A stretch of DNA of 64,000 nucleotides from Enterococcus avium ATCC 14025 (GTDB taxonomy: Bacteria; Bacillota; Bacilli; Lactobacillales; Enterococcaceae), in the NCBI RefSeq assembly GCF_000406965.1, contig NZ_KE136362.1, positions 338,343 through 402,342 of the forward strand. Reading direction: 5' to 3'. How positions within the stretch are numbered: the stretch's first letter is position 1; each line of letters opens with the position of its first letter. The notes beneath the pieces are model-generated. The model was not told the DNA's origin and searched no databases. It saw nothing but the letters and a program-made list of their open reading frames with translations. Both the position numbers and the translations under genes were made by a program. Shown here in pieces: positions 23,262 to 30,517 of this stretch.

Positions 23262-23274
23262 CTAACGTGGGGCG
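23262..23274 (+). repeat. 13-bp motif copy 1
   Basis: CTAACGTGGGGCG, 20 bp upstream of the integrase start. Copies with one difference are at 25439 and, inverted, at 38574. It may be an arm, regulatory or recombination site. Confidence 0.5.
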
Positions 23275-23336
23275 ATGGGTATGTATGGAGGGTGCAGCTA
23301 TATCTCAACACAGAAAGTGAGTAAGTATTTTGGAAA

Positions 23337-24059
23337 TCAGTGTCGGTTTAATTCACTAGGATTAATTATTTTATCTTCGTATTCCGATACCTCAGAAGTT
23401 GAAATATCGTATATGAATTCAAGCTTTCTTTTTGAATGCTTTTGATTGATTTCCCATAATATCTTAAAGTAAGCCACTGATGCCTTTTTGAAAAGTTCAA
23501 TTTGTATTATTTTGTCTTTGATCAAATCAAAAATTATTTTTGTAATAATTTTTATGTTCTTATCAGGTTGTTTAGAAGTGTCACTTTCAAAGATGTTTTT
23601 ATCTGGAAAACTCGTAAATTCAGGAGGGTCATCTACTGATTCTAAAAATTCTTCTGTTTTCTCTTTTGTGAAAAAAGTTGTCTCTGCTATCGCCATAGCT
23701 CCTTTATCATATCTGTTATCAAAAGAGAAGCCTGTGATATTGATTTGAAGTAGCGAGTAACGTATCTTGCTACCAATTTTCTTACCAAATAGAAACGTGT
23801 ATTTATTAAAGTCATCGTTATACCAATAAGTTTGAATGAAATATTTTGATTTTTCCTGTTTAAACTCTAGCAGTTCGTCCAAAGATATACCAAAAAAATC
23901 GCATAAAGTATCTATTGTTTCGATTTTTAACCCTTTTACAGTTTCAGGATTATTCACTAAAGGGGTTAAGGTGCTCCTTGCAATACCAGTAGCATCACTT
24001 ACTTCACTAATATTTAAATTATATTCTTTTAGCAAGTCTTCTAATTTTATTAAAATCAT
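23337..24059 (-). CDS. Island repressor (XRE-type HTH, CI/Stl-like)
   Basis: 240 aa. Residues 1-65 form an HTH (EYNLNISEVSDATGIARSTLTPLVNN) followed by the helix IDTLCDFFGISLDELL. The C-terminal 170 residues are not a recognisable LexA-type protease domain, so induction may depend on a phage protein binding this part, as with Stl of SaPIs (inference). An in-frame ATG at 24092 overlaps the -10 box of its own promoter, so I start at 24059, preceded by GGAAAAGAG. Divergent from the small HTH gene, with shared operators between them. Confidence 0.82.
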   Translation of the reverse strand: MILIKLEDLLKEYNLNISEVSDATGIARSTLTPLVNNPETVKGLKIETIDTLCDFFGISLDELLEFKQEKSKYFIQTYWYNDDFNKYTFLFGKKIGSKIRYSLLQINITGFSFDNRYDKGAMAIAETTFFTKEKTEEFLESVDDPPEFTSFPDKNIFESDTSKQPDKNIKIITKIIFDLIKDKIIQIELFKKASVAYFKILWEINQKHSKRKLEFIYDISTSEVSEYEDKIINPSELNRH

Positions 24060-24090
24060 TTCTGCTATCTCTTTTCCTTTTTTTTCTATC

Positions 24091-24119
24091 ATTATACATT
24101 GTTGTTGTTGTTTTGTGAA
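24091..24119 (-). promoter_or_regulatory. Repressor promoter
   Basis: On the minus strand TTCACA (24114-24119), 17 nt, TATAAT (24091-24096). Its -35 abuts the first operator at 24120. Confidence 0.7.
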
Positions 24120-24252
24120 GCGTTATCGAATCACTAAGATTGATTTTGAAACGCTACTCCAATTAATGGAAATATTGTTGTTGACTCGCTACGTTTTTGT
24201 ATGTATTATAATTGTATCGATAACGCTACAATTGAAATCGGAGCGTTATCGG
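24120..24252. promoter_or_regulatory. Operators and rightward promoter of the lysogeny switch
   Basis: The decamer GCGTTATCGR occurs at 24120-24129, inverted at 24217-24226, and at 24243-24252; a weaker half-match AAACGCTAC lies at 24149-24157. The rightward promoter is TTGACT (24181-24186), 17 nt, TATTAT (24204-24209), followed by two operators. These are the natural binding sites for the repressor or the small HTH protein. Confidence 0.7.
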
Positions 24253-24271
24253 TGATTTAGGAGGTGAGTAA

Positions 24272-24460
24272 ATGAAAGCCAATCAAGAAATACGCGATCG
24301 TATTTTTATGAATCGATTACGAAATTGGGAAGTGGCGGAAAAACTTGAGTTGTCTGATAGTCGTTTTTGTGTTTGGTTACGAACACCATTGAGCAAGGAC
24401 CGGAAACACCGTGTAGAAAAAGCAATCGATGAATTGTTAGCAGAACGAAAGGAGGGCTAA
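24272..24460 (+). CDS. Small HTH protein (Cro-like or excisionase-like)
   Basis: 62 aa with an N-terminal helix, then NWEVAEKLELSDSRFCVWLR, which reads as a helix-turn-helix, and a Lys/Glu-rich C-terminal helix. It is the first gene rightward of the switch, with AGGAGGTGAG upstream, and directly precedes the Rha-like gene. Similar small proteins occur at this place in phages and PICIs of lactic acid bacteria. Likely binds the operators; role inferred from position. Confidence 0.7.
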   Translation: MKANQEIRDRIFMNRLRNWEVAEKLELSDSRFCVWLRTPLSKDRKHRVEKAIDELLAERKEG

Positions 24461-24463
24461 GTG

Positions 24464-25129
24464 ATGCAGGAATTAGTATTTATTGAATCGGAAGACTTGA
24501 ATTGTGAACCATTCACTACTGATGAGGTCATAGCGGAGTTTTCCGGAAATAGTCGTGATAGCGTCACACGGCTAATTAGAAACTATCAAGATGATCTAAA
24601 AGAGTTTGGGAAGCTCGGATTTGAAATCCGACCTATGCCAAGCGGTCAAAAAGCAAAAGTATTCCATCTCAATCAGCAGCAAGCAACTTTGCTGATAACT
24701 TACCTTGATAACACAGAGCCAGTTCGATTGTTTAAAAAAGAGTTAGTTAAACAATTCTTCACAATGGAATTTGAGTTGAACGCTAGACGTTTGGAACGAT
24801 CAAACGGCAAGATTAAACGGATCAAATTAACTGATGCAATCAAGCAGGCAGGGTTCAGCGTTCATTTTTACAAACACTTCACTGATTTAGTCTACAAAAA
24901 GGCGTTAGGCTTCAATGCTAAACAGTTACGTGAGGCAAGAGGAGCAAAACCAAAAGCTACACCGCTAGATTTTCTCACTACTAAAGAACAGGCGGCAGTC
25001 AATCAGATCGAGGAGTTAACAACAGGTCTAATCTTGTTAGGTCGCTCATATGATGATATTAAGCTGATTCTAAATGTTGGGGTAGTTATCTATCAGACGA
25101 CACTCAAAATACCTGAGAAGGCTCATTAG
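24464..25129 (+). CDS. Rha-family phage regulatory protein
   Basis: 221 aa. The segment PFTTDEVIAEFSGNSRDSVTRLIRNY (from about residue 14) and the later HLNQQQATLLITYLDNTEPVRLFKKEL match the Rha/pRha regulatory domain found in temperate phages and satellites. The C-terminal part (about 115-221) is separate and of unknown function. An ATG at 24464 is used with GGAGGG 7 nt upstream; a GTG one codon earlier is possible. It lies in the early operon. Confidence 0.78.
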   Translation: MQELVFIESEDLNCEPFTTDEVIAEFSGNSRDSVTRLIRNYQDDLKEFGKLGFEIRPMPSGQKAKVFHLNQQQATLLITYLDNTEPVRLFKKELVKQFFTMEFELNARRLERSNGKIKRIKLTDAIKQAGFSVHFYKHFTDLVYKKALGFNAKQLREARGAKPKATPLDFLTTKEQAAVNQIEELTTGLILLGRSYDDIKLILNVGVVIYQTTLKIPEKAH

Positions 25130-25141
25130 GCGGGTGATCGT

Positions 25142-25435
25142 ATGAAATTAAGTATTGATGAACTAGATTTATCACCAGCCATCTTAGAGATGGTCAAAGA
25201 AGCCGCTGCAGAAGAAGGCAAGCAACAGGCGATTATTTTTATTGATGAGTATAAGAAGAAGCTAGAACAGCCTGTAGCGATGAATTACACGCAGGCGGCT
25301 AAATATCTGTCAACGAGTTACAACACGCTTAAAAAGCTCATTAACAGTGGCTTAATTAAAGTAATTTTGGTTGATGGATACGAACGCATCAGCAAAGAAG
25401 AAGCTGATCGATTTTTAAGAGACAATGCAAAATAA
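25142..25435 (+). CDS. Excisionase-family DNA-binding protein
   Basis: 97 aa. The C-terminal half MNYTQAAKYLSTSYNTLKKLINSGLIKVILVDGYERISKEEADRFL is a winged-helix of the excisionase/MerR type (helix, turn, helix, beta-wing). The acidic N-terminus is less typical. It may direct excision with the integrase, or be a regulator. It starts 12 bp after the Rha-like gene. The 13-bp motif copy lies directly after its stop. Confidence 0.75.
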   Translation: MKLSIDELDLSPAILEMVKEAAAEEGKQQAIIFIDEYKKKLEQPVAMNYTQAAKYLSTSYNTLKKLINSGLIKVILVDGYERISKEEADRFLRDNAK

Positions 25436-25438
25436 TTC

Positions 25439-25451
25439 CTAGCGTGGGGCG
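25439..25451 (+). repeat. 13-bp motif copy 2
   Basis: CTAGCGTGGGGCG, directly after the stop of the excisionase-like gene. See copies at 23262 and 38574. Confidence 0.5.
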
Positions 25452-25490
25452 AAGGAACACTCCTTAAATCGAGAGCACATAAGTTGAAAT

Positions 25491-25620
25491 GTCACTAAGT
25501 CAATCGTTAGTCACTAAAGTTAATCGTTCATAAAACGAACGAATTGTAATTGTCCAAAAAAATGGACGAATTGAATTGTGCACCAAATGCACGAATAGAT
25601 TTTGCACTAAATGCAAAAAT
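25491..25620 (+). repeat. Tandem repeat followed by an array of four mini-hairpins
   Basis: 25491-25509 and 25510-25529 are near-identical direct repeats (GTCACTAA..AATCGTT). Four hairpins follow at 25-bp steps: TCGTTC/GAACGA (25524-25542), TTGTCCA/TGGACGA (25550-25569), TTGTGCA/TGCACGA (25576-25594) and TTTTGCA/TGCAAAA (25600-25618). Stem sequences differ while pairing is kept. The array ends just before the AGGAGG of the next gene, which suggests control of that gene. Confidence 0.7.
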
Positions 25621-25635
25621 AGGAGGAATGTACCG

Positions 25636-26232
25636 ATGGAAATTATTTATCCGCCGTTGGTGGAACAATCGTATCGATTTATTACACAACAGGGAATTAA
25701 GGTATCTAAAGCAGAAGTGTATCAAATGATGGTTCAAGAAGGAATGCTGACACAAACAGGCGAGCCGACTAAGAAGGCATTGGAGCAAGGGATTGTCACA
25801 GAATACAAGCAGCAACATCGCACCTTGAAAGAATTTAAGCAAGCGTATCCGATATTCAAAGGGTATCCAGTCAAAGAGTTTACGCAACAAGATGGTATTT
25901 GGTATGTGTCTCAAGATGTGATTGCAGATATTCAAGCGATTCTTGATGCGAACAATTGTGACGTTGACATCTTCAATCAGATCAACACGTATTTCAATTT
26001 CAGAAACTACGATAATCCGCACGGAAGTATTGCAGAAATTAAAGGTGTTTATCATCCGTTGTACACGCCTTATGATGATTCAATGTTTCAGTTTGTTAAT
26101 GGACAAGTAGCAATCCCAAAAGAAGTCATGGCGGATATTATCCAGCGATGCGATGAAGGCAAGCTAGATGTTGATAGAGATACCGTAGAAGGCTTTAAGC
26201 ACTTGTTAGCACAAATGGAACAGGAGCAATGA
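25636..26232 (+). CDS. Unknown island protein
   Basis: 198 aa, soluble, no recognised family. AGGAGG stands 9 nt before this ATG; a 20-codon upstream extension rich in Cys/Arg (MCTKCTNRFCTKCKNRR) is the hairpin array read as protein and is unlikely. The N-terminal third (KVSKAEVYQMMVQEGMLTQTGEPTKKALEQGIV) resembles an HTH-like region of phage proteins that act on developing replication or repression complexes. The C-terminus contains an aromatic and Asp-rich stretch. No function is claimed. Confidence 0.65.
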   Translation: MEIIYPPLVEQSYRFITQQGIKVSKAEVYQMMVQEGMLTQTGEPTKKALEQGIVTEYKQQHRTLKEFKQAYPIFKGYPVKEFTQQDGIWYVSQDVIADIQAILDANNCDVDIFNQINTYFNFRNYDNPHGSIAEIKGVYHPLYTPYDDSMFQFVNGQVAIPKEVMADIIQRCDEGKLDVDRDTVEGFKHLLAQMEQEQ

Positions 26233-26241
26233 TTATGATGC

Positions 26242-26336
26242 AGGACAAAAGAAAAAAGCCAATATCACCAATCGCCGTCCAAAGCAGTGTGATAAAGGCA
26301 ATTAACGTAGGCAAATAGCCTGTATTCTTTTGTCCT
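26242..26336 (-). ncRNA. Candidate antisense/structured small RNA
   Basis: On the minus strand TATAAT (26340-26345) with a weak TTTCCT 17 nt upstream could start an RNA at about 26332. The RNA would contain a terminator: GCC..ATCAC/GTGAT..GGC (arms 26258-26268 and 26289-26299), then TTTTTTCTTTT. A perfect 12-bp inverted repeat (AGGACAAAAGAA at 26242-26253, complement at 26325-26336) encloses it. A 27-codon plus-strand frame, starting MMQDKRKKPISPIAVQ, lies opposite. The layout recalls type I toxin-antitoxin loci, but no toxin is evident. Confidence 0.4.
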
Positions 26337-26373
26337 TCAATTATAGCACATCTATTTATTGGAGGAAATTACT

Positions 26374-26550
26374 ATGAAAAAAAGAACTAATTTAGTAATA
26401 GGAAGTATTTTAATCGGCTGGATTCTCAGCTTGTTACCGTTGATAGCAAAATTATTTATTTTTACTGGTTTAGCAGTCTATCTGTTCTTTGGATACGACG
26501 AATGGGCCTATAACCGTGATCACAAACAATCTGCTGGAGGTGCTGAGTGA
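26374..26550 (+). CDS. Small membrane protein
   Basis: 58 aa: basic MKKRTN, a hydrophobic stretch covering about 7-45 (two short helices broken by Pro/Lys), and a polar tail DEWAYNRDHKQSAGGAE. GGAGG lies 9 nt before the ATG. The stop overlaps the next ATG (TGATG). Unknown role within the island early operon. Confidence 0.65.
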   Translation: MKKRTNLVIGSILIGWILSLLPLIAKLFIFTGLAVYLFFGYDEWAYNRDHKQSAGGAE

Positions 26551-26843
26551 TGCATATTTTAGATGTAGGGACTCCCTATAACAATAATCTGAACGATTTC
26601 TTTCTACACAATAGAATGGCTCATAGTGGCTTGACTCAAGCTGTCATTCAACGAGTCTGTTTGGATCAGGGGATAGATTGGCATGAAGTAGATATTATGC
26701 TTGCTTTAGAAGTCGGTACAAGGATATTGAGTGAGTTAAAGCAAAACAATCGCATCACCTATACAGAAAAAGAACTTGTTACTATTCAAAAATATGAGAA
26801 ACAAATTTCTTCATGTAAAGAGACGGTGACTGCAAATGTTTAA
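26550..26843 (+). CDS. Unknown island protein
   Basis: 97 aa, soluble, no motif recognised; starts MHILDVGTPYNNNLNDFFLHNRMA. GGAGG is 9 nt upstream of the ATG, which overlaps the previous stop. It overlaps the start of the 56-codon gene that follows. The compact overlapping packing is typical of phage early operons. Confidence 0.65.
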   Translation: MHILDVGTPYNNNLNDFFLHNRMAHSGLTQAVIQRVCLDQGIDWHEVDIMLALEVGTRILSELKQNNRITYTEKELVTIQKYEKQISSCKETVTANV

Positions 26844-27006
26844 AGCCGGCGATGTTTGTAAAGTAAAGAAATCAAAATATCTTGCACCAGGATCACTTGT
26901 AAAAATATTGCTAGAGCTTCAAACAGACATTTATCTATGTGGCAACGAATCAGGTAACACGATTGTAGTTGCTGAAAATTTAGAATCGTTGGAGGTTGTA
27001 GCATGA
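26836..27006 (+). CDS. Unknown 56-residue protein
   Basis: Short gene MFKAGDVCKVKKSKYLAPGS... ending ENLESLEVVA. The FKAGDVCKVKK..GSLVKI pattern resembles a KOW/SH3-like beta strand pair. Start overlaps the end of the upstream gene by 8 bp and stop overlaps the next start (ATGA), which supports translation by coupling. Confidence 0.65.
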   Translation: MFKAGDVCKVKKSKYLAPGSLVKILLELQTDIYLCGNESGNTIVVAENLESLEVVA

Positions 27007-27233
27007 AAAAACAACAAAATGAACATGTTATGTCGTTAGCTGAATATTCCGGCGAAGAATGTGCAGAATCAATTAAAGAGCTATACGCACAAGCGATGAC
27101 GGCAAATCAGGAAGAACGTAAAGAAATAGCAAATTGTTTGCGCGAAGAAGCGTACAAACAAATTAAGGATACTGTACGTATTACTTTAATCAAGATTGCT
27201 GAACAAATCGAATCAATGGAGGTGTCCGAGTGA
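27003..27233 (+). CDS. Unknown helical island protein
   Basis: 76 aa, Glu/Lys-rich and predicted helical (EECAESIKELYAQAMTANQEERKEIANCL). A GGAGG within the preceding gene lies about 8 nt before the ATG. It overlaps the primase start by 4 bp (GTGA). No family recognised; it may assist the replication genes downstream. Confidence 0.65.
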   Translation: MKKQQNEHVMSLAEYSGEECAESIKELYAQAMTANQEERKEIANCLREEAYKQIKDTVRITLIKIAEQIESMEVSE

Positions 27234-28120
27234 TTTATATAGGAAACGCATCGCCTTCGGATTTGAAAGAGCCATTAAAACTACCTTTGCTGGACTTTTT
27301 TAGCAAGTACAAACCGCAAACGGTGAAAGTCACTGATGATAAAGAACAAATGATCGCATACAAGAAATATTCGGCACTAGGTTTCATTAGTGGTGAAATG
27401 AGTGAGCTTAAACGCACGAATAAGAATCTTATCCGACGTGATGCACTTATTCTTGATCTTGACGATATAGGCGACATCACAGAAAACGACTTAAAACAGA
27501 AGATACACAACATCTTTTATGAAGTTGATTATGTGCTCTATCCATCGGTCAGTAATGGAGTGAAAGGCGTGCGTTATCGGTTAGTATTGCCAATAACTGA
27601 ACCAGTGGAAGAACAGGATTATAAACTACTTATCCGTTTTGTGACACATAAGATATTAGCAGACATTATTAAGAAGCCGGATGCTAGTAATGAAACGTGG
27701 AGTCAGCTTATGCTATTACCGATTGTGACGCAGTACAACCCGAGAGAGAGCCTGATTACTGTTTTTAAAGGGAAACAGCGATTCCCAACAGCAGACGGTT
27801 TGGCAAGTGCTAAGGCGTGGGAGAGAAACAATAAAACTACGGTTCGGCGGAATCAACAACGTGCAAACAATTACATGGGTGGTCGCGCTTCTTATTTAAA
27901 TAATATGTTTGCTGAAGTGTACGGCGGCTGTGATGAAGGTGGTCGGAACAACCGTATCGCATTTTTAACAAAAAAGTTTGTTCGCCAGGGGGTGAAACCA
28001 TCACTCATGCTTGAGGTGGCGTTAACAGCAAATATGTATTTTCAGCCGCCACTATCAGAAAAAGAAGTAAAAGACACCGTAACAAGTGTTTGTAAAACGA
28101 TTTTAGGCATGAGGGAGTGA
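27230..28120 (+). CDS. Primase (PICI Pri-like)
   Basis: 296 aa with a GTG start overlapping the previous stop. The sequence LILDLDDIGDITENDL and a following VLYPSVSNGVKGVRYRLVLPI match the archaeo-eukaryotic type primase core found beside D5 helicases (acidic metal site DLDD, then a conserved Ser/Gly strand). The C-terminal part GGRNNRIAFLTKKFVRQG..PLSEKEVKDTV resembles the alpha-helical primase C-terminal domain (PriCT-1). Lies immediately before the helicase, as pri-rep in SaPIs. Confidence 0.8.
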   Translation: MIYIGNASPSDLKEPLKLPLLDFFSKYKPQTVKVTDDKEQMIAYKKYSALGFISGEMSELKRTNKNLIRRDALILDLDDIGDITENDLKQKIHNIFYEVDYVLYPSVSNGVKGVRYRLVLPITEPVEEQDYKLLIRFVTHKILADIIKKPDASNETWSQLMLLPIVTQYNPRESLITVFKGKQRFPTADGLASAKAWERNNKTTVRRNQQRANNYMGGRASYLNNMFAEVYGGCDEGGRNNRIAFLTKKFVRQGVKPSLMLEVALTANMYFQPPLSEKEVKDTVTSVCKTILGMRE

Positions 28121-28127
28121 ACGCCAA

Positions 28128-29714
28128 TTGGATTTGGAAGAATTAGACAAAATACAATTAGAGCAGCGTGGAGTGACTAAAGGAGAGTTGGAGCCATTTC
28201 ATATTGGAATAAAAATGAAAGAAATTTTGGAACAAGCCCATACGATGGGAATTGAAGCTGGTGGAGACTTTTTAGTAAAAGCAGTTGAAGAAATTAACGA
28301 AAAAACACCAGATTGGTATTGGTGTGTTGCGGAAGTAGGCGACAAGGAGCTTAGTTATTATGATAGTTTCGATCATGAAAAAATGGGTGATGAATTAATC
28401 AAGAAGTATCATCTTGTACGATTTCCTAAGCTGTTAGAGGGAGCGGTTTACGATTCCAGCCGTGGTTATTGGCGGTATTTTGGGAAAAATGAAATGAAAA
28501 CTTTTGCTGAGAAAGAAACACTTGAGACGTTACAAGCATGGGGTTTTTATAATCAAAAATACATCCCATCAACACGTACCTATGTTTGGCAGAAAACTTA
28601 TAATAAAAATTATCCCGATTCTACGCCTTTTGAAACAAGCAAGCCTGAGTTAGTTGTTTTCAAAAATGGTACTTACAACATTTTAAATGATACGATGCGG
28701 CCAAATGACCCGAACGATTATATTTTGAACGCTTATAACTACGATTTGGATATGAGCAAACGAGCCACACCGAAAACCATTGCACTATTTAGAGGCTTAG
28801 TGGGTGAAAACGCATTGTTTCTTATGCAGTATATCGGTTATATCTTTTATCGAAGTCATGCGCCCGCGCAAGAAATGCTCTTCTTAAAAGGAAAAGGTGG
28901 GGAAGGGAAAAGTACTTTCATTGGCTATATTATGAATCACATTCTAGGAAATGATAACTATTCCGTTGTGACGCCGCAGGATTTATCAAATGATCGTTTT
29001 CAAGTCGTCGAATTGTTAGGGAAGTCGGCAAATATCAGCGCAGATATTAAAGATGATTATATTGAGGATTCAAGTATTATCAAACGACTGACCGGAAATG
29101 ACCGAGTCTATGCGCAATTTAAAGGCATCCAAGGGTTTCAGATTTTGAGTTATGCCAAAATGATTTTTAGTGCAAACAAATTGCCAAAGTTTCGGGATCA
29201 ATCAGAGGGGTTTTCTGACCGCTTGGCAGTTGTGCCATTCATTAACGGCAATCAGCGTATAGAGGGTGCGACTTTTTGGCAACAGCATGATATGGACAAG
29301 GTAGAAGAGGAATCAGCAGCATTCGTTTATGCGTGCATTCAAGAGTTTAGAAAAATATTCGATGGCAAAAAAGCACAATTCACTAAATCTGAAAGTATGG
29401 AAAGGGAAAAAAGTAAGTGGCTTTTGGATAATGACCATATTGCCGAATTTGTCATTGAATCAACAGAAATAGATTTAAGCGATCCAAGAGGTGAAATTGC
29501 GACAACTGTTCAAAAAGAGTATACCCAATTTTGTAGAGATAACGGTTATCGAGTAAAAAATCCGCAAGCGATGCGTGATTATTTAGAATCGATAGGAGTT
29601 CCTAAAATAAAAAGTCGTCAGGGGTTTTCTGATGGCGGTAGCAGTCAGTGGCGTTATCAAGGGTTAAGGCTCACCATTTCTTATATTACACAATTTGATT
29701 TTAATTCTGAGTAG
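28128..29714 (+). CDS. D5/P4-type replicative helicase (Rep)
   Basis: 528 aa, TTG start with GGGAG upstream. The D5 N-terminal region (about 120-240) precedes a superfamily 3 helicase domain: Walker A GKGGEGKST near 255, Walker B/B' region ANISADIKDDY, and sensor segment KMIFSANKLP. The C-terminal 100 residues form a winged-helix likely to bind the origin. The iterons at 29716-29943 begin directly after the stop. With the primase this forms an autonomous replication module like SaPI pri-rep. Confidence 0.9.
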   Translation: MDLEELDKIQLEQRGVTKGELEPFHIGIKMKEILEQAHTMGIEAGGDFLVKAVEEINEKTPDWYWCVAEVGDKELSYYDSFDHEKMGDELIKKYHLVRFPKLLEGAVYDSSRGYWRYFGKNEMKTFAEKETLETLQAWGFYNQKYIPSTRTYVWQKTYNKNYPDSTPFETSKPELVVFKNGTYNILNDTMRPNDPNDYILNAYNYDLDMSKRATPKTIALFRGLVGENALFLMQYIGYIFYRSHAPAQEMLFLKGKGGEGKSTFIGYIMNHILGNDNYSVVTPQDLSNDRFQVVELLGKSANISADIKDDYIEDSSIIKRLTGNDRVYAQFKGIQGFQILSYAKMIFSANKLPKFRDQSEGFSDRLAVVPFINGNQRIEGATFWQQHDMDKVEEESAAFVYACIQEFRKIFDGKKAQFTKSESMEREKSKWLLDNDHIAEFVIESTEIDLSDPRGEIATTVQKEYTQFCRDNGYRVKNPQAMRDYLESIGVPKIKSRQGFSDGGSSQWRYQGLRLTISYITQFDFNSE

Positions 29715-29715
29715 T

Positions 29716-29943
29716 GTTCCAAAAGTTCCAAGGTGTTCCATCAGCGTTCCATAAAAAACATTGATATACCGCGCTTGTTCCAAAAGTTCCATAAATCTTC
29801 TATTTCTTTAAGGATGAAATAAAAAAAGAAGAAAAAAGTAAATATATAAAGGATATAGTGAAAAACATGGAACATTGGAACATTGGCTTCATATCAACGT
29901 TTATAGCATGGAACGGCATGGCACACAATGGAACACTTGGAAC
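29716..29943. other. Replication origin of the island (iterons around an AT-rich core)
   Basis: Six copies of GTTCCA lie left (29716, 29725, 29735, 29746, 29777, 29786). At least four exact copies of the complement TGGAAC lie right (29868, 29876, 29909, 29929, 29938 make five), plus a degenerate TGGCAC at 29919. Between them is about 75 bp of nearly pure A/T with AG runs (29792-29866). The 15-mer GTTCCAAAAGTTCCA occurs twice. SaPI origins have this design: two opposed iteron sets flanking an AT-rich melting region, bound by Rep. Confidence 0.88.
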
Positions 29944-29970
29944 GCCGAATAAAAAAAGAGAGGTGTAACA

Positions 29971-30147
29971 ATGAAAGTAAAAATATTTTCTGATTGTAAT
30001 AAAGAAATTTTAACGAATATTGTAAACGAGTTTCTGGACTATTGTGTAGCTGATGTAAAACATGTTCTGCAGTCAGAAACATTATTAAATAATTCAGAAA
30101 CAAAAATCACTATTTCAATCTGGTATGAATATGAGGAGGATTGTTAA
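29971..30147 (+). CDS. Unknown 58-residue protein
   Basis: MKVKIFSDCNKEILTNIVNEF... ending WYEYEEDC. An AGAGAGGTG ribosome site precedes the ATG. It immediately follows the origin and its stop is 1 bp from the next ATG. Predicted alpha/beta fold; no family recognised. Confidence 0.65.
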   Translation: MKVKIFSDCNKEILTNIVNEFLDYCVADVKHVLQSETLLNNSETKITISIWYEYEEDC

Positions 30148-30148
30148 C

Positions 30149-30469
30149 ATGAACCAATTATCCATCATCGAAAGAGCAGTAGCTGAATTACTCCCCATTG
30201 GTGGGGAACGCAAAATCAATATTACGGATATCACTAAGCTAGTAGACCTAGACCGTCGCGAAGTCTATGCGGTTATTCAATCACTAAGAAGCAAAGGCGT
30301 GCCGATTGTAGCGACTCGTGGCAAAGAAGGCGGCATCTTTGTGGCTACCAATGAATCAGAACGCCTACAAGGCCTACATCCGCTGAGAATGCAGCATATG
30401 ACTACAGAAGAAACGATCCGCAATATTGAGCAAGCAGATTTAGAATCATGGAAGAAATTGCTAGCATAA
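30149..30469 (+). CDS. Winged-helix protein of unknown role
   Basis: 106 aa. INITDITKLVDLDRREVYAVIQSLRSKGVPIVATRGKEGGIFVA reads as a winged helix with a Gly-rich wing. The C-terminus TEETIRNIEQADLESWKKLLA is echoed by a short remnant at 31017-31079. GGAGG lies 9 nt before the ATG. Similar proteins sit after the origin in enterococcal phages and islands; a regulator of later genes is plausible. Confidence 0.68.
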   Translation: MNQLSIIERAVAELLPIGGERKINITDITKLVDLDRREVYAVIQSLRSKGVPIVATRGKEGGIFVATNESERLQGLHPLRMQHMTTEETIRNIEQADLESWKKLLA

Positions 30470-30517
30470 ATAAAGCGTAACCAATGTTTCAATCTGGTAT
30501 GAGTAAATTGTTAATGA

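Noticed and set aside
25576-25635. Cys-rich N-terminal extension of the 198-aa island protein
   Set aside because: It is the hairpin array read as protein; the AGGAGG lies downstream of it, before the ATG at 25636.
26240-26345. Hydrophobic minus-strand peptide (TGYLPTLIAFITLLW) as a type I toxin
   Set aside because: No ATG or ribosome site; hydrophobicity follows from the reverse of an A-rich strand. Kept only as a possible RNA.
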